From contig NC_053409.1 in NCBI RefSeq assembly GCF_016859285.1, positions 21,957,976 to 22,021,975 of the forward strand: 64,000 nucleotides of DNA, in the 5' to 3' direction. Position numbers and translations under genes: made by a program. The notes beneath the pieces were generated by a model. It made no database searches. It worked only from the letters and a program-made list of their open reading frames with translations, and was not told the DNA's origin. Shown here piece by piece: positions 34,516 to 46,000 of this stretch (positions are counted from its first letter, which is position 1; each line of letters opens with the position of its first letter). The DNA is from Xiphias gladius. Taxonomy: Eukaryota > Chordata > Actinopteri > Istiophoriformes > Xiphiidae.

Positions 34516-34689
34516 TGCCACAGCTGGTTCCCCATACATGCCTCTTCGGAGCCCCTGTCTCATACACCTGATGCTGCCCTCACACATCACGGTTCTGCTG
34601 GATCAATATCAGAAGCACCTGAATTTAGAAATACTCCACGAGTCCTGCGTCCAATATATGATACTCAAGAAGTAGCCTACAGATATATT

Positions 34690-34985
34690 AACAGCAAAAT
34701 GTAAAAGTATTCATCAGGCAACAGAATGGGCCTTGTCAGTGTTACATTACTATTATTGGATTGTCATTAATATGGAGGCCAAGCAGAGTTTTAATTACTG
34801 CTTTTCAGAATAACTAGCCTACCTGTCAAATCAATGTCATCAGGTAAAAACTGCACTTTCTTCAGCTGAAATGTAGCTGAATAGAAGTATAAATAAGCAT
34901 ACAGTGGAAATACTACGTAATTAAAGTACAAGAACCTCCAAACTGTACTGAAATACTTTAATAAATGTATTTTGCATACAAGTAT
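34690..34985 (-). repeat. Dispersed ACTTAAGTA-family repeat, reverse copy
   Basis: Reads in reverse as the same family as 31800-32180 (AAAAGTATTCATCAG, then TAAAGTACAAGAACCTCC and GTACTGAAATACTTTA). No coding content. It lies between the galectin-related gene and zfyve26. Confidence 0.4.
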
Positions 34986-35399
34986 AAACCTGGCACCAGT
35001 TTCTATCTCTGAACTGCTCGTCCCCCAATTCCCCCTCCAGACCCCTCAGATCTGCCGACCAATCACTGCTCTCCATTCCATTAGGCTTTTATCCAGATGT
35101 TCCATGGTTTTTCTAAGTTACTTATTTGTGTGTGTGTTTTGGTTTGATTGTAACCATCAAACAAATAATTACGCGATTAAATCTCTCCGTAAAGCCCTTT
35201 GGTCGACGTTTGTTATTTTTAAAAGTTCTCTGTAAATATATTGAGTTGTCTCGACTTTACCATTTTTTTTTTAAGTAATCTTCGCGTCTCTCGTATTTCC
35301 GACAGCCCCTGAAGGTAGCAATAAAAATAAATAAATAAAGAAAAATTAAAAAAAAAAAAAATTAAAAAAAATAAAAAATAAAGAAAAGAACGCTCCTCG

Positions 35400-35588
35400 G
35401 CGTTCTGGAACGCCCACCTCGTGCCAACCTTTGACCAACCAGCGTTGGAGAATCAGCTGATTTTGTCACATGACCCTGGTTAACATACACCTAGCCGCCG
35501 CTTTACAAAACAGGTCAACAGAAAGAAGCAGCTAGGAGTTTCAATAATCTCCAGTTTCGGGAGGGGGGAAACTGACACTAAGAAATGA
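35400..35588 (+). promoter_or_regulatory. zfyve26: zfyve26 promoter region and probable non-coding exon 1
   Basis: After an A-rich tract (35318-35390) the sequence becomes balanced and holds an E-box GTCACATGAC (35465-35474), a CAGCTG E-box (about 35455) and then a purine-rich leader ending in ATGA before the strong donor GTAAGT at 35589. The next acceptor, TTTCAG at 36956-36961, opens the exon with the zfyve26 start codon. Exon 1 is inferred from the splice sites and position; its 5' end is unknown. Confidence 0.5.
35465..35474 (+). promoter_or_regulatory. zfyve26: TFE/MITF-type E-box (CLEAR-like) upstream of zfyve26
   Basis: GTCACATGAC differs from the CLEAR core GTCACGTGAC by one base and matches the TCACATGA M-box form bound by MITF/TFE factors. 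It sits about 115 nt upstream of the inferred exon 1 donor. Spastizin is a lysosome and autophagy protein, so regulation by TFEB/TFE3 would be sensible, but this is inference. Confidence 0.4.
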
Positions 35589-36264
35589 GTAAGTGACAAT
35601 GTTGAATACTCGATAATTTCCAACTGCTTCATGTTGGACATGGTTGTCGCGGAATTTAACTAATTAACTTAATGTTTCAGCTACAGCAAGTAGGTACCAT
35701 TGTAGCTAATGCTAATGCTAACTCAACATTAGGGTAGCTGTCAAACCTGAGAAGACACAAACGGGGAAGATAGAAACATTAGCATTTTAAAAGCCCGTTG
35801 AAAGGCGTTTCTCACTGCTGACAGTTGTTTTGTTCCATGTTTCTGTCTCAACGTGCGTGGTTTTGTTTGCACAGACAATTAAAGGTACAGATGGTAGAAA
35901 TAAGTTGTGTAACATTTTCACATCTACATCCTGAATATCCTGCCTCTGAATGGCCTGGTGGGTCAGTAAATACGCATCGATAAAATTCTGTGACAGCTAA
36001 ACTAAATTCATCATCTTTGGTAATCGTGTGACAAATTTACAAAGCAAAGTGGTGCAAAGCATTGCAGTTATTCACTGTTGCTGAAAACCATATAAATAAT
36101 GTCAGTGCAGGATAGTCTATTGTAATACTGTAAAAAACAGACTTATAAAGACTTATAAAATCAAGCGTCATAGACGCTTTGTATTGTGCACTTACTGTTT
36201 ACTACCTACATGAGTCACTGTGTGGAAATATGAGGAAATACATATAAAACAAAACTATTTTTAT

Positions 36265-36650
36265 TCTTCAAAAGAGAGCTAAAAGAATTTTAAACAAAAG
36301 TGTATATAAAGAAACAGCTAACCCACAGTTTATTAGATTAAAGGCTCTAAAAATTCAAATCAGATTTTAAAAACAACACAGGTCATGTATAAGGTCAAAA
36401 ACAAATAATTACCGTAATTATTACCTTACCATATCCAAAAGTTTTCAAAAAGGGAGAATGTCAATGTCATTTGAGAGGAGAAACCAAGGGTCAGGACCAG
36501 TGGAAAAAAAAACTTTTAAAGGGGTGAATATTTGGAACAATTGTAGTGACGAATTGAGAAAGTGTGGCACGCTTTATATATTTAGAAACTGCTTGAAAAA
36601 TAATGGACAAATATATAAATCTGTGACCAGAATGCCATTTAAGCGTTAGT
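36265..36650 (+). mobile_element. Decayed LINE reverse-transcriptase C-terminal remnant
   Basis: The plus-strand reading KGVNIWNNCSDELRKC followed by IFRNCLKNN resembles the end of the reverse-transcriptase ORF of teleost LINEs, where a GVKLWNxLxxxLK motif is followed by FKK. Upstream the frame is broken by stops and shifts, so this is a dead fragment within the zfyve26 first intron. Confidence 0.4.
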
Positions 36651-37058
36651 ATATTAGGGACAGCGTTTGAATTTTATCTGAAGTTACTTTTGACGTCGAA
36701 TTGGCAGTGTTTTGTCAAAAAGGTAAAAAGCGCATTTACTTGTAGGTTTGGCCTACACCTTTTTGGTCTCAAGAAAGTTTGTTTCTTAGTCATTTATCCC
36801 AAATTGTTTGTATGATTATTTACAGAAATAAATATATTTCATTTCAAAAATTTCAACAAAGGACAACCACCATATTCTGTTTGTTTCAAATGACGTATAC
36901 TGTACATTTCTTTGTTTTGTGAAACTATATAACCTCCGACAGCTTTGTCTTTCTGTTTCAGGTGAAAACAACTCCAGGGCGCTCCTTGGCCGCTTGTTAG
37001 TACAGGTGCCTCTCCAGTTGTGACCACTGAGCAGAGGAGAGTCACAGTGAAAGTGGCC

Positions 37059-40000
37059 ATGTATCCTTTCAGCTGTGAGGCTGAGACCTCACTTCAGGAC
37101 CTGTTTGAATATTTCAAGAGGTGCCTGCAGCATGGAGAGTGGGAGCTGGCCAGTGCCTGTGTGCCACAGCTGGTGAACTCAACACTTTCAGAAAACCTAC
37201 GAGACATAATCAAAGCTATCATCTGCCATCCTTACAATTTAAAGTGAGCCACGCAGCTGTACATTCACAAGACATCAGTTTTTTCCTATATATAAACCAA
37301 TATAATTGCGTGTTATTTCTGATGTGGGTTCAATGACCGTGTGTTTATGTCATAGATGGGAGTTACTGGGCAGTCCACACAAACTGGCTTGGTTTTGGCT
37401 TCAGGTTTTGGAGAAATGGACAGAAGAGAAGGTATCAAGTATTCAGCTCTCTTTAGTTTACTTTTTCGACTTACTCTGAAACAACATGTTCAGTCGTGTC
37501 ATCCCCCAGCATTATGCTGGTACAGTATTTGAGACCATCTTTGTTTGTGTTAACTGACCAACACTTTTTTGCCCTTCACTTCAGGTTTCTCCTAACATCA
37601 GGAGAGAGTTGGAGTTCCTGCTGCTCCTGGAGGAATTGGGCTCAGAGGGCATAACAGAGACTGTCCTCAAGGTTACTGTTATTTTTACTCTTGTCAGCAA
37701 TCAAACCCGCAGTTAACTGCGCAGTAGTAAAAACTAAATAAGTATTTAATCTTAATAAGTATTTAACTCCACAGCTAACGAGAGGTTTAAAAGATTAGAA
37801 AGTCATCTTTTGACCTGTGCGAACAAAAACATTCTCACAGATCAAGAATGATTAAGTTGACCTGTTCTGTTTTATTTCGTGTTGTGAGTGCCTCGTTAGT
37901 GGACAGAATATAGGACTGAGATAAATTACCTTTCAGCAGGAGTTGCGCCAGGCCTTCTTGGACATCCAGCGTGACCGAAAGGCTGCGGAACGTTCGAGGG
38001 CAACAGATGCTTCTGTTGAGTCTTGCCTCCGAACCTTATTGGAGAAAAAGAAGCCCAGACTGGCCCAGTCTCTAGCACATTTCTTACAGGTAGAGTCAAT
38101 CATTGAGTATCATAATTACAAAAGACTTGTTATGAAGTAGGGTAAATAGGGCACTTGTCTATTTTCTGTACAGTGTGCACATGAATATATACATTTTTGA
38201 TTGTCATAAAAGTAAGTATAGACAAAATGCACCCATCACAATCTACACAGTAGTGTATCTGATGGAGTTGGACTTTTTTAATCATATTAAGTGGGTTTAA
38301 ATATATATAATTACTGTATTCTGCCAGAGCTAAGTTGAATGTATAAGAACGGACATAATATAAAATTTATTAAATTTTGCTTGAAAAACTACTGAAACGA
38401 TCAATGGGTTATGAAATACGGGCTGTTCCTTGTATCAGCTCTATGAACTGCATTTTCCCTCTTTCTTTTCCCCATCTCCTGCAGGACCAGTCATCCACAG
38501 AGGACCATACTCTGCAGCACACGTTCATCCGACACCTGATGAAGAAACTGGGACGGCCAGAGAGGATGCCGGAGAAGCTGGAGGAGTGGGTGGAGGAGAT
38601 CTACGCGGTGTTGGCCGTGATGCCATGGAGCTCTCGTAGAAGCGGTGGGCAGTTTGAGGCCCTGTGCGAAGCGCTGTGGGCAGCCAGAGACGGACCCCTG
38701 AAAGAGGAGAGGATCCTGAGCGCGCTGCTTCGCCCTCAGTGTGACGCTCTCGTCTCTGTGTACTGCTCCACTGCTCTGAGGCTGCAGAGGGATCATCTGC
38801 TGAGGAGCACGCCTGACACACAAGGTAGTCTGAGTGTGCTCAGCTCTGGTAATGAGAAGTGCATCGTGGGGCACCACCACCACAACAAAGAAATGTTAAG
38901 CATTATTTGACGTTAATAATTATCTTGAGATCACTAGGATGAGTCAGATATTTGAAGTTAACTACAGACTTCAGTTAGAATATGTGATGTGGCCATTTAC
39001 TGCAAACGATTTTCATGTTCATCAGTACAAACTGACTGCTTTGCTAAACAGCAGTGTATTCCTACAAATCCGTTCCTCTTCTGAGCAGTTTTTGTGGTCA
39101 GTTTTACTTTTGTTTTATAGAAGTGATATTGATAAGATATTTATAGTCTGAGTTTGGTCCTTCTTTGCTCACAGTTCTAGAGGGGAAACGCTGGCATCAC
39201 TCCTTTCCTGTTATAATCACACTTCTGCTTCTGTGGCTGTAAAGCTGCGGCAGTTTTTACTGAGTGTCAAGAAAATGTACACGTCAAAGCTTTAGTTTAG
39301 TCATTGTTTACACAGACGTTCTTTCATTTTCTTATGATCATTTTTCGGACACCAAATTTAGAGTGTATTTGCTTATAATATGTCATAACGCCAACAGTGA
39401 TTAATGAGTGGTTTATGGTTCAGCGTGTACATATCAATATCATTGACTCTTGGTCCAACCTGGTAAATTTTACTAAGGACACAGATAGATCATATAATGT
39501 ATAAAGGAAAAAGGTGTAAAAAAAAAAACGATCACCCAAAATGTTCATAATGTATGTTTGGCAATAGTTTGTCCTGGAATGTCTCCCATACAGTCACATT
39601 ATTTGGAGTCTCTAAGAGGCAACAACGGGATTTCTTTTTCTGAAATAGTTTTCCAGTCCCTTCTTATTCTTTATGAATTCATCATGAATCATTTTGCTTT
39701 ATTTTACCTTACAAAGTTTTTCATTGTTTTTAAAATAATAGTAGTGTTTTAGCAACATTTTTGTTTGGCGTGTTTCGACTATTATTATTATTATTATTTT
39801 TTTTTTATCACCCTCGTAGTGGACCTCCCTGAGGCAGAGAGGCTGGCTCTCACTTTATGTTGCCACAAGGACCGTCCATCCATTTGGAAGACCATCTATT
39901 TCGAGTGCCTTAGTAGTGGGAAGCACTTCTTGGAGCAGGTCTTGGTAAGTGGACCAAGACCACTGGAAAAATTTCAATACTGACTGAAATGTACAGTTCA

Positions 40001-43000
40001 GACGGGCTGAGTCACTGTTTTTCAACCAGATTCAAAATTTAACAGGAAGTAATAAAGTGTAGACAGTCCTCTGTCAGTAGCTTTGTAATTGTATAATATT
40101 TGTAATTAGTAAAAGATCCTAATCCTCAAGTAAACTTAGTTAGCAGCCGCATGTGATGAAATTCAATCATGTAATAAGATTGGATCCTTCCTGTAGGTTA
40201 CTGCACTTGACCTGATTAAGCACGAGGAGTTCTCTCAGCTGAGAGACTTACTGCAGCTGGAGTTCCAGCCATTGTCTCGTCTGCTGCTGCTGCTGGGATG
40301 GACTCAGTGTCGCAGTCTGAGCTCAGCTCAAACGCTGCTTAGCACCCTTCACCGTGAGCAGGTCAGAACTGAACCTGTTCAGACAGCTACCTGTACACCC
40401 CCCCCCCCCGCGGCTATTTAAGTGTAATTTAGTGGAAACACTGGTTGATAATTCCAACATTCAAGTGTAGTCCTTTGCTGATAGCGTTTATTATCTTTTT
40501 AGGCACCAGCCAGTGACTCTGTTCTGCAGGAGTTCGCCAATCTTTTGTCCTCTCAGCTTGGAATACTTGAATGGTGTAAAAGCAACAATCCGTAAGCCTC
40601 TGTTCTTTTATATTTGACGTTTGACTGGCATTTAATTCCATCTTAATCTTTTTTTTTTTTCTAATATTTACTTCATCTGTATCTTGATTCCCTTTTTTTT
40701 TTTTTCCTCTGTGCAGAGGTATTTCCATGGAGGCATTGCTGACACAGCTTCACACTCTGGACAATCATTCAGCTCTCTATATTCTGCATTCTCTAACTGC
40801 TTTGCCTCAGTTTGAAGAGCGCAGGATACTGGATCTGCTGCAGCAACTGCCAAATTCGCCAAGAACAGGTTTACATCATCCACTTGTGTGTCCAGTGGAT
40901 TCTGAAATCCTTGCACGAAAGAACCATGTATGTGATGTTTCATAGTAACGTTGCCCTGTCTGTGGTTCTTATTGTTTTTCTTGCAGAGGACACTGAGGCC
41001 ATCATTACTCTCAGCCATGGTGTACAGAGGAACGTAGTTTTGTTCCAGGGGTTCTGTGCCATGAAATATGCCATTTATGCTCTCTGTGTGAATGTACATA
41101 AATACTCAAATTGCACCAAGTGTGAGTCCATGCAGCAGCAGCGGCACCGGCCCAGTGAAGCAGAAACAGACCAAAATGAAACCTCAACTTCCTCAGAAGG
41201 TATGGAGGCTGTCTTTCGTTTCTGCAGGGAAGTTTTAGTTTGATGACCGACTGTAGAAAGGTTTCCTCATTTTAGCTGATTACAATCTAGCTTGCAGAAA
41301 GAACAGACGCTGATGTCATGTGTTGACGCTTTTAATATCTGAGTCGTTTGTTTTGGCTCTGTTAAAACATAGCATTACACTAAAAACAACACAGAATTAA
41401 AATATACTGCATTTCTAACTCTCGAAACTTGCAAGACAAAAACAGGTAATTTGCTGTTTAGGTAAGATTAAAAACATCATTTGGACCTAACCCCCCCCAT
41501 GTAATTCCAATTAAGTAAATCTGCACAGCAAACTGATGCTAAGCAAACACGAAGGAAAAATAGAAGATCAAGACATTCTTTAATTTCTAAACTTCAAAAC
41601 AACATTCATTAAAATCATCTCTTAATAGCTGAAAGACACGAAATTGATCACAGCACCTAGACACAATTCAAAACTCTTTAATAATGACTTTTCCCCTTTC
41701 TTCAGCTTACTGATTGTGCTTCAAGAATCTTTTGATTTTTTTTTTTAAAGTTAACAAGGTCATCTTTGCTTATTGACCTTTCTATGCCTTTACAGTTCTG
41801 AATTATATTCTGACCCGACCTCGTTCTTCTCTGTTTTTTGTCTTTTCCAGGTTACCATTTGCAGTTCCAGCACTACCTGTCAGAGTGTCAGCTCTATCTG
41901 GAGGCTGTGCCAGCCATGTTCCGCCTAGAGCTCCTGGAGAACATCTTCTCCCTTCTCTTTCTGTCCACCGCTGACTTTGCGCAGCCGATTCAAAAAGACA
42001 CAAACTCAAATCTGAACGCAGTGAATGTCAGTCAAGACTGTTCATCAGATACACGAAACACAAATGTAGAATTCGGAGCCAAAGCAAAGACAGATGAGAC
42101 TGATCACAGCAGGAAAGAGAGCCGGAGGCAGCATGCAAGTTCACTAACCTCGTCCCACTGTGGCCAACTGGACCTGGGACACTTCATCCAGGGCTGCAGG
42201 GGTTTTGTGGTTGATGTTACAGCCATGGAGGGTTTTCTGAAGCTGCTGAAAGAAGGGTTGGAGGGCATGTGCGTCGTGGGTCAGCAGGAGGGGCAGGAGG
42301 CGGGAAGAGCGCTGCCACGAGAGGCCGAGGCGGTGGAAAGTCTGGGCTGCTCGGTGACGGCTGAGACATTTGGGGCTCGCCTGCAAAGGCTGTCCAAACG
42401 CACTGCGGAGGCTCAGTGGAGGCTGCAGATCATCACCAGCAACCAGGGCAGTGGAAGTGGTGAGATGCACAAGCTTCCTGAACCTTATTTTCAGTTCTTT
42501 GATTCACCTTTCTACAGGCAAGACATACATTAACAAAGGAAAATCAACTACAACTAAAATTTACAAACATTTGACTGGTTGCTTGTCTTAATATCCTACC
42601 TAGCACATGTGTCTGTGTGTCCATGCCTAACTTAGCATTAGGGATGGACGGAGTTCAGATAGATGTTAGGTATGAAGTCTTTGAGCCTTGATTGTAAGTT
42701 CACTTGCAGGCTCAGAAACCCCCCTCCAAATGTCAGCGATCAGCTGTACTGCCCCGTCTTTGGGGAGCAGCAAGAGCTCGAGTCTGAGAAGGAGGAAGAG
42801 ACAAGGGAGACATGCTACAGAGAGAAAAAGCTCCATAGAGAAACAGAATGGAGAAGTTAGCACGAGTGCATCAGGTAAGCCGTAAACACTGTCTGTCATG
42901 TAAGGAGACCGATTTGGTTTGTTAAAGTCACACTGAAGCACTCGTGTTTTGCACCAATTACTTTTCGCTTTACAGAAGAAAGCGGAGGTCACAAACAATT

Positions 43001-46000
43001 TTGTTTGCTTTCATCTTCCTTGAGAAAAGATGTGAATTCCTCTTCTAGGGGCAGTGAATCCAGTTTTTTTGATGACGTCTGTGCTTCATCCTGATGACTC
43101 CAATCTGGGCCTTTGCCCCTTAGGGGAATTCAAAGTAACTTTTTTGAAGATGTCAGTTATTTTTGTGGATTTATGATCGTTTGTCCTTTCCCAGATGGTG
43201 GAGGAGGGACAGCAGCCGGTTGTGTGGAATTGGAGGTTTGTCCATGCAGGGGTCCCCACAGCTGGCTGGTGCCCGCCATGTTGTCCCCTCCGGAGTCTCT
43301 GCTAATGTCCTGCATCCGCCGAGGAAACTTCATGGAGGCTCATCAGGTCTGTGTGGCAAACTGGACTCGAAAAACTGTTCTTGTGTTTGTGTAAAGACTA
43401 TTCGGTTTTTACCAGTCAAACAGTTGTAATGGTACCTAAAATACTTCTCATTACATAATACTGCATTATAATTTACACATTATAATTTAGAAAATGTTCT
43501 GCATCACTGTTTTCAAGTAATAAATCAGTATTGTTTATTTGCTCTCAAGTTATGGTACAAACAAAATTAGTAGCTAGAATTAAAAAGGCAGAAATAAACG
43601 ATTAATTATTACTTAGTAGGTATGGAGAGTATAGTTATCTCTAACGTTGTTTAGTTTTGTATAAATTAGATTGACTGATTACTTGTATTTTGAAAACCTT
43701 TTGCAGCAAACATTGATTAACATTTATTAGTCAGCATGACAGGTTGTGAGCTGTGAAAGTGTGTGTCCTTAGCTGAGTCCTGTGCATTTCTTGGCTGCTC
43801 TGCAGGTGTCTCTGGTGTTCGATTTGGGGGCGTCTGCCTGCTGTGGTGAGTTGGTGTTCATGGAGTGCTACAAAGAAGTTCTGGTGGAGTTGGGGCGGGT
43901 GGAGCAGAAGATGGAGAGCCAGTCTATGTCTTCATCGTCGTCCTCCTCCGAGGGCTTGGGATCGACAGCTGTGTCAGGCACGGGGAGGGCTCGGCTGGGC
44001 AGCAGTGGGCGGTCAACACTGCAGGCCATCGGAAGTGCTGCCGCTGCAGGTTCGACGTTCTGCTTTTCTTTTTTCCTACCACTCATCACTATCGGGTAAC
44101 TATGTTGCCCTTAATTTAAGGCATAAAATTTGTATTAAACCAGCAGTTTAAGCCCTATTCGGCGTTGGCCCTATCCTCCTCATTTCCCCAAATCAGCTCG
44201 CCTTGCATTCTGAGCTGTGTTGTGTGCTTGGACCCTGGTGTACCTGCTTACGGGTCTAGCTGAACCCTTTTATATAGTATTTACAGCAGAATTTCTTTAA
44301 AAAATGCCCAGAGAAGAAGCAAAAAGCTGTTGTAGACAGTTGTGGAATAGACATGTAGGTGAAGTGAGCAAGTAGTTACTGCAAGAATTCTGAGAAAAAA
44401 ATTTGAGTTTGAGCCAGAAGAAGTTGAGCTCCTCGTCTCGGGAACTGTAGATGGACAAAGCATTATCTTTGAAGCCATTTTCTGTGTTTGTTCAAAAATT
44501 ACGCGTCTACGGTAGAAAACACTCTTCTCCTTGCTTCTGAGAAGCAGACACTAAAATATGACATTTACTGTGTTTTGGCGGCAGAAAATTATCAAACATG
44601 TCGCTATGCTGGAAACATTATAATGTGACGTTGTTTAAGTTGGCTAGTTATTCAGAGAAACCCATCACACCACCGAACAACAAAATGGGCCGATAATCGC
44701 AAGGTGTTTGGACTGTTTACCGGTGATATTTCCTTTTACATTACAGAGACCCAGATACGGTGATCTGTGACATCTAACTCCTTGGCCTTCACTGCTTTGA
44801 TCCCTCATTGATTTCCTGTAATATGATGTGGGATAACAGTTTAAGATCATTTAATTTTATTGTCATATTTATTTATACATATTTGTATATATTATATGAA
44901 CAATCATATACTAAACTGTGTTTTTTTACATTTTAAATACTTTCTATATTATTATTTTATTATTATTAGTATTAGTATTAGTATTAGTATTATTAGTATT
45001 AGTATTAGTATTATTATTAGTATTATTTACAAAAGAAAATACAGTACCATGTATAGTAGATGACTCATAGATGTGACTTTGTGTGTTTTTCCCTGCAGGT
45101 GTGGCTTTCTACTCCATCTCAGACATAGCAGACCGTCTCCTCAGCACCCCTGCTCACCCGATGCCCTCACTGGAGGAAGGCTACTGGCTGAGCTGCTGCT
45201 CTTCGGACCCATCTGGCCTCCTTTACACATTGCTGGAGGAGCTCAACCCAGCAGCCATGGCTGCCTTTGACCTGGCCTGCTGCCACTGTCAGCTTTGGAA
45301 GACGTCCCGACAGCTGCTGGATACAGCAGAGCGTAGGCTCAACAGCAGCCTGGAGACTCGAGGTATGAAGCCTGAATACTAGGGTCTTTTTTTTGGAAGA
45401 ATTCTTAGGAATGATGATGAAGGCCGCAGAACAGATTTATTCTAACATGGAGATTGGAACAAGAGCAGCTACAATTTAATGTGTTTTTTAGAGGCTTTGC
45501 ACAGGTAGTAATTTTGGTTTTCATCTTTAATCCCTGTCTGCCTCTCCAGGAGTAGGAGTTGACCCCAAGGTTCCTCATTCCGAGGGGATCTGTGGATTTC
45601 CCATGGTATTACAACAGATCAACAAGATCCAGAGCCACTCTGCTACTAATAAGGGCTTGGTCAAAACAGGTGAATGCAAATGTTCAAACATTTTCATTGT
45701 GAAAATACGAAAAAATTGTTATTAATAGTCAGTTAGTTGTGAAGGGTTGAGAATGAGTTTTTTTTCCCTACCCCACCAGCCATTATTACAGTTAGCCAAT
45801 AGAGAATATAATTATAGAAATTAAGAAATTAAGTCTATTGGTCTGGTCAAATGATGGAAATAGCCTTTCAAATAAATACTTGCAGATGCAAAATTATTCT
45901 CGTGACCAGATATTTAATATGAAAAATGAACTGAATCCACTGAATAGTTTCTTTGTTACTGATCCGCTCTTGTTGAAAGATGCTGTTGGGGAGGACCAAG

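Noticed and set aside
34158-34590. His-Thr-rich minus-strand frames and their Cys-Val plus-strand mirror
   Set aside because: They are produced by the GT microsatellite and 38-bp minisatellite read in several frames. There is no splice context or family match.
37020-37058. Upstream start for zfyve26 giving 13 extra residues
   Set aside because: It begins with GTG, and the human protein start aligns with the ATG at 37059.
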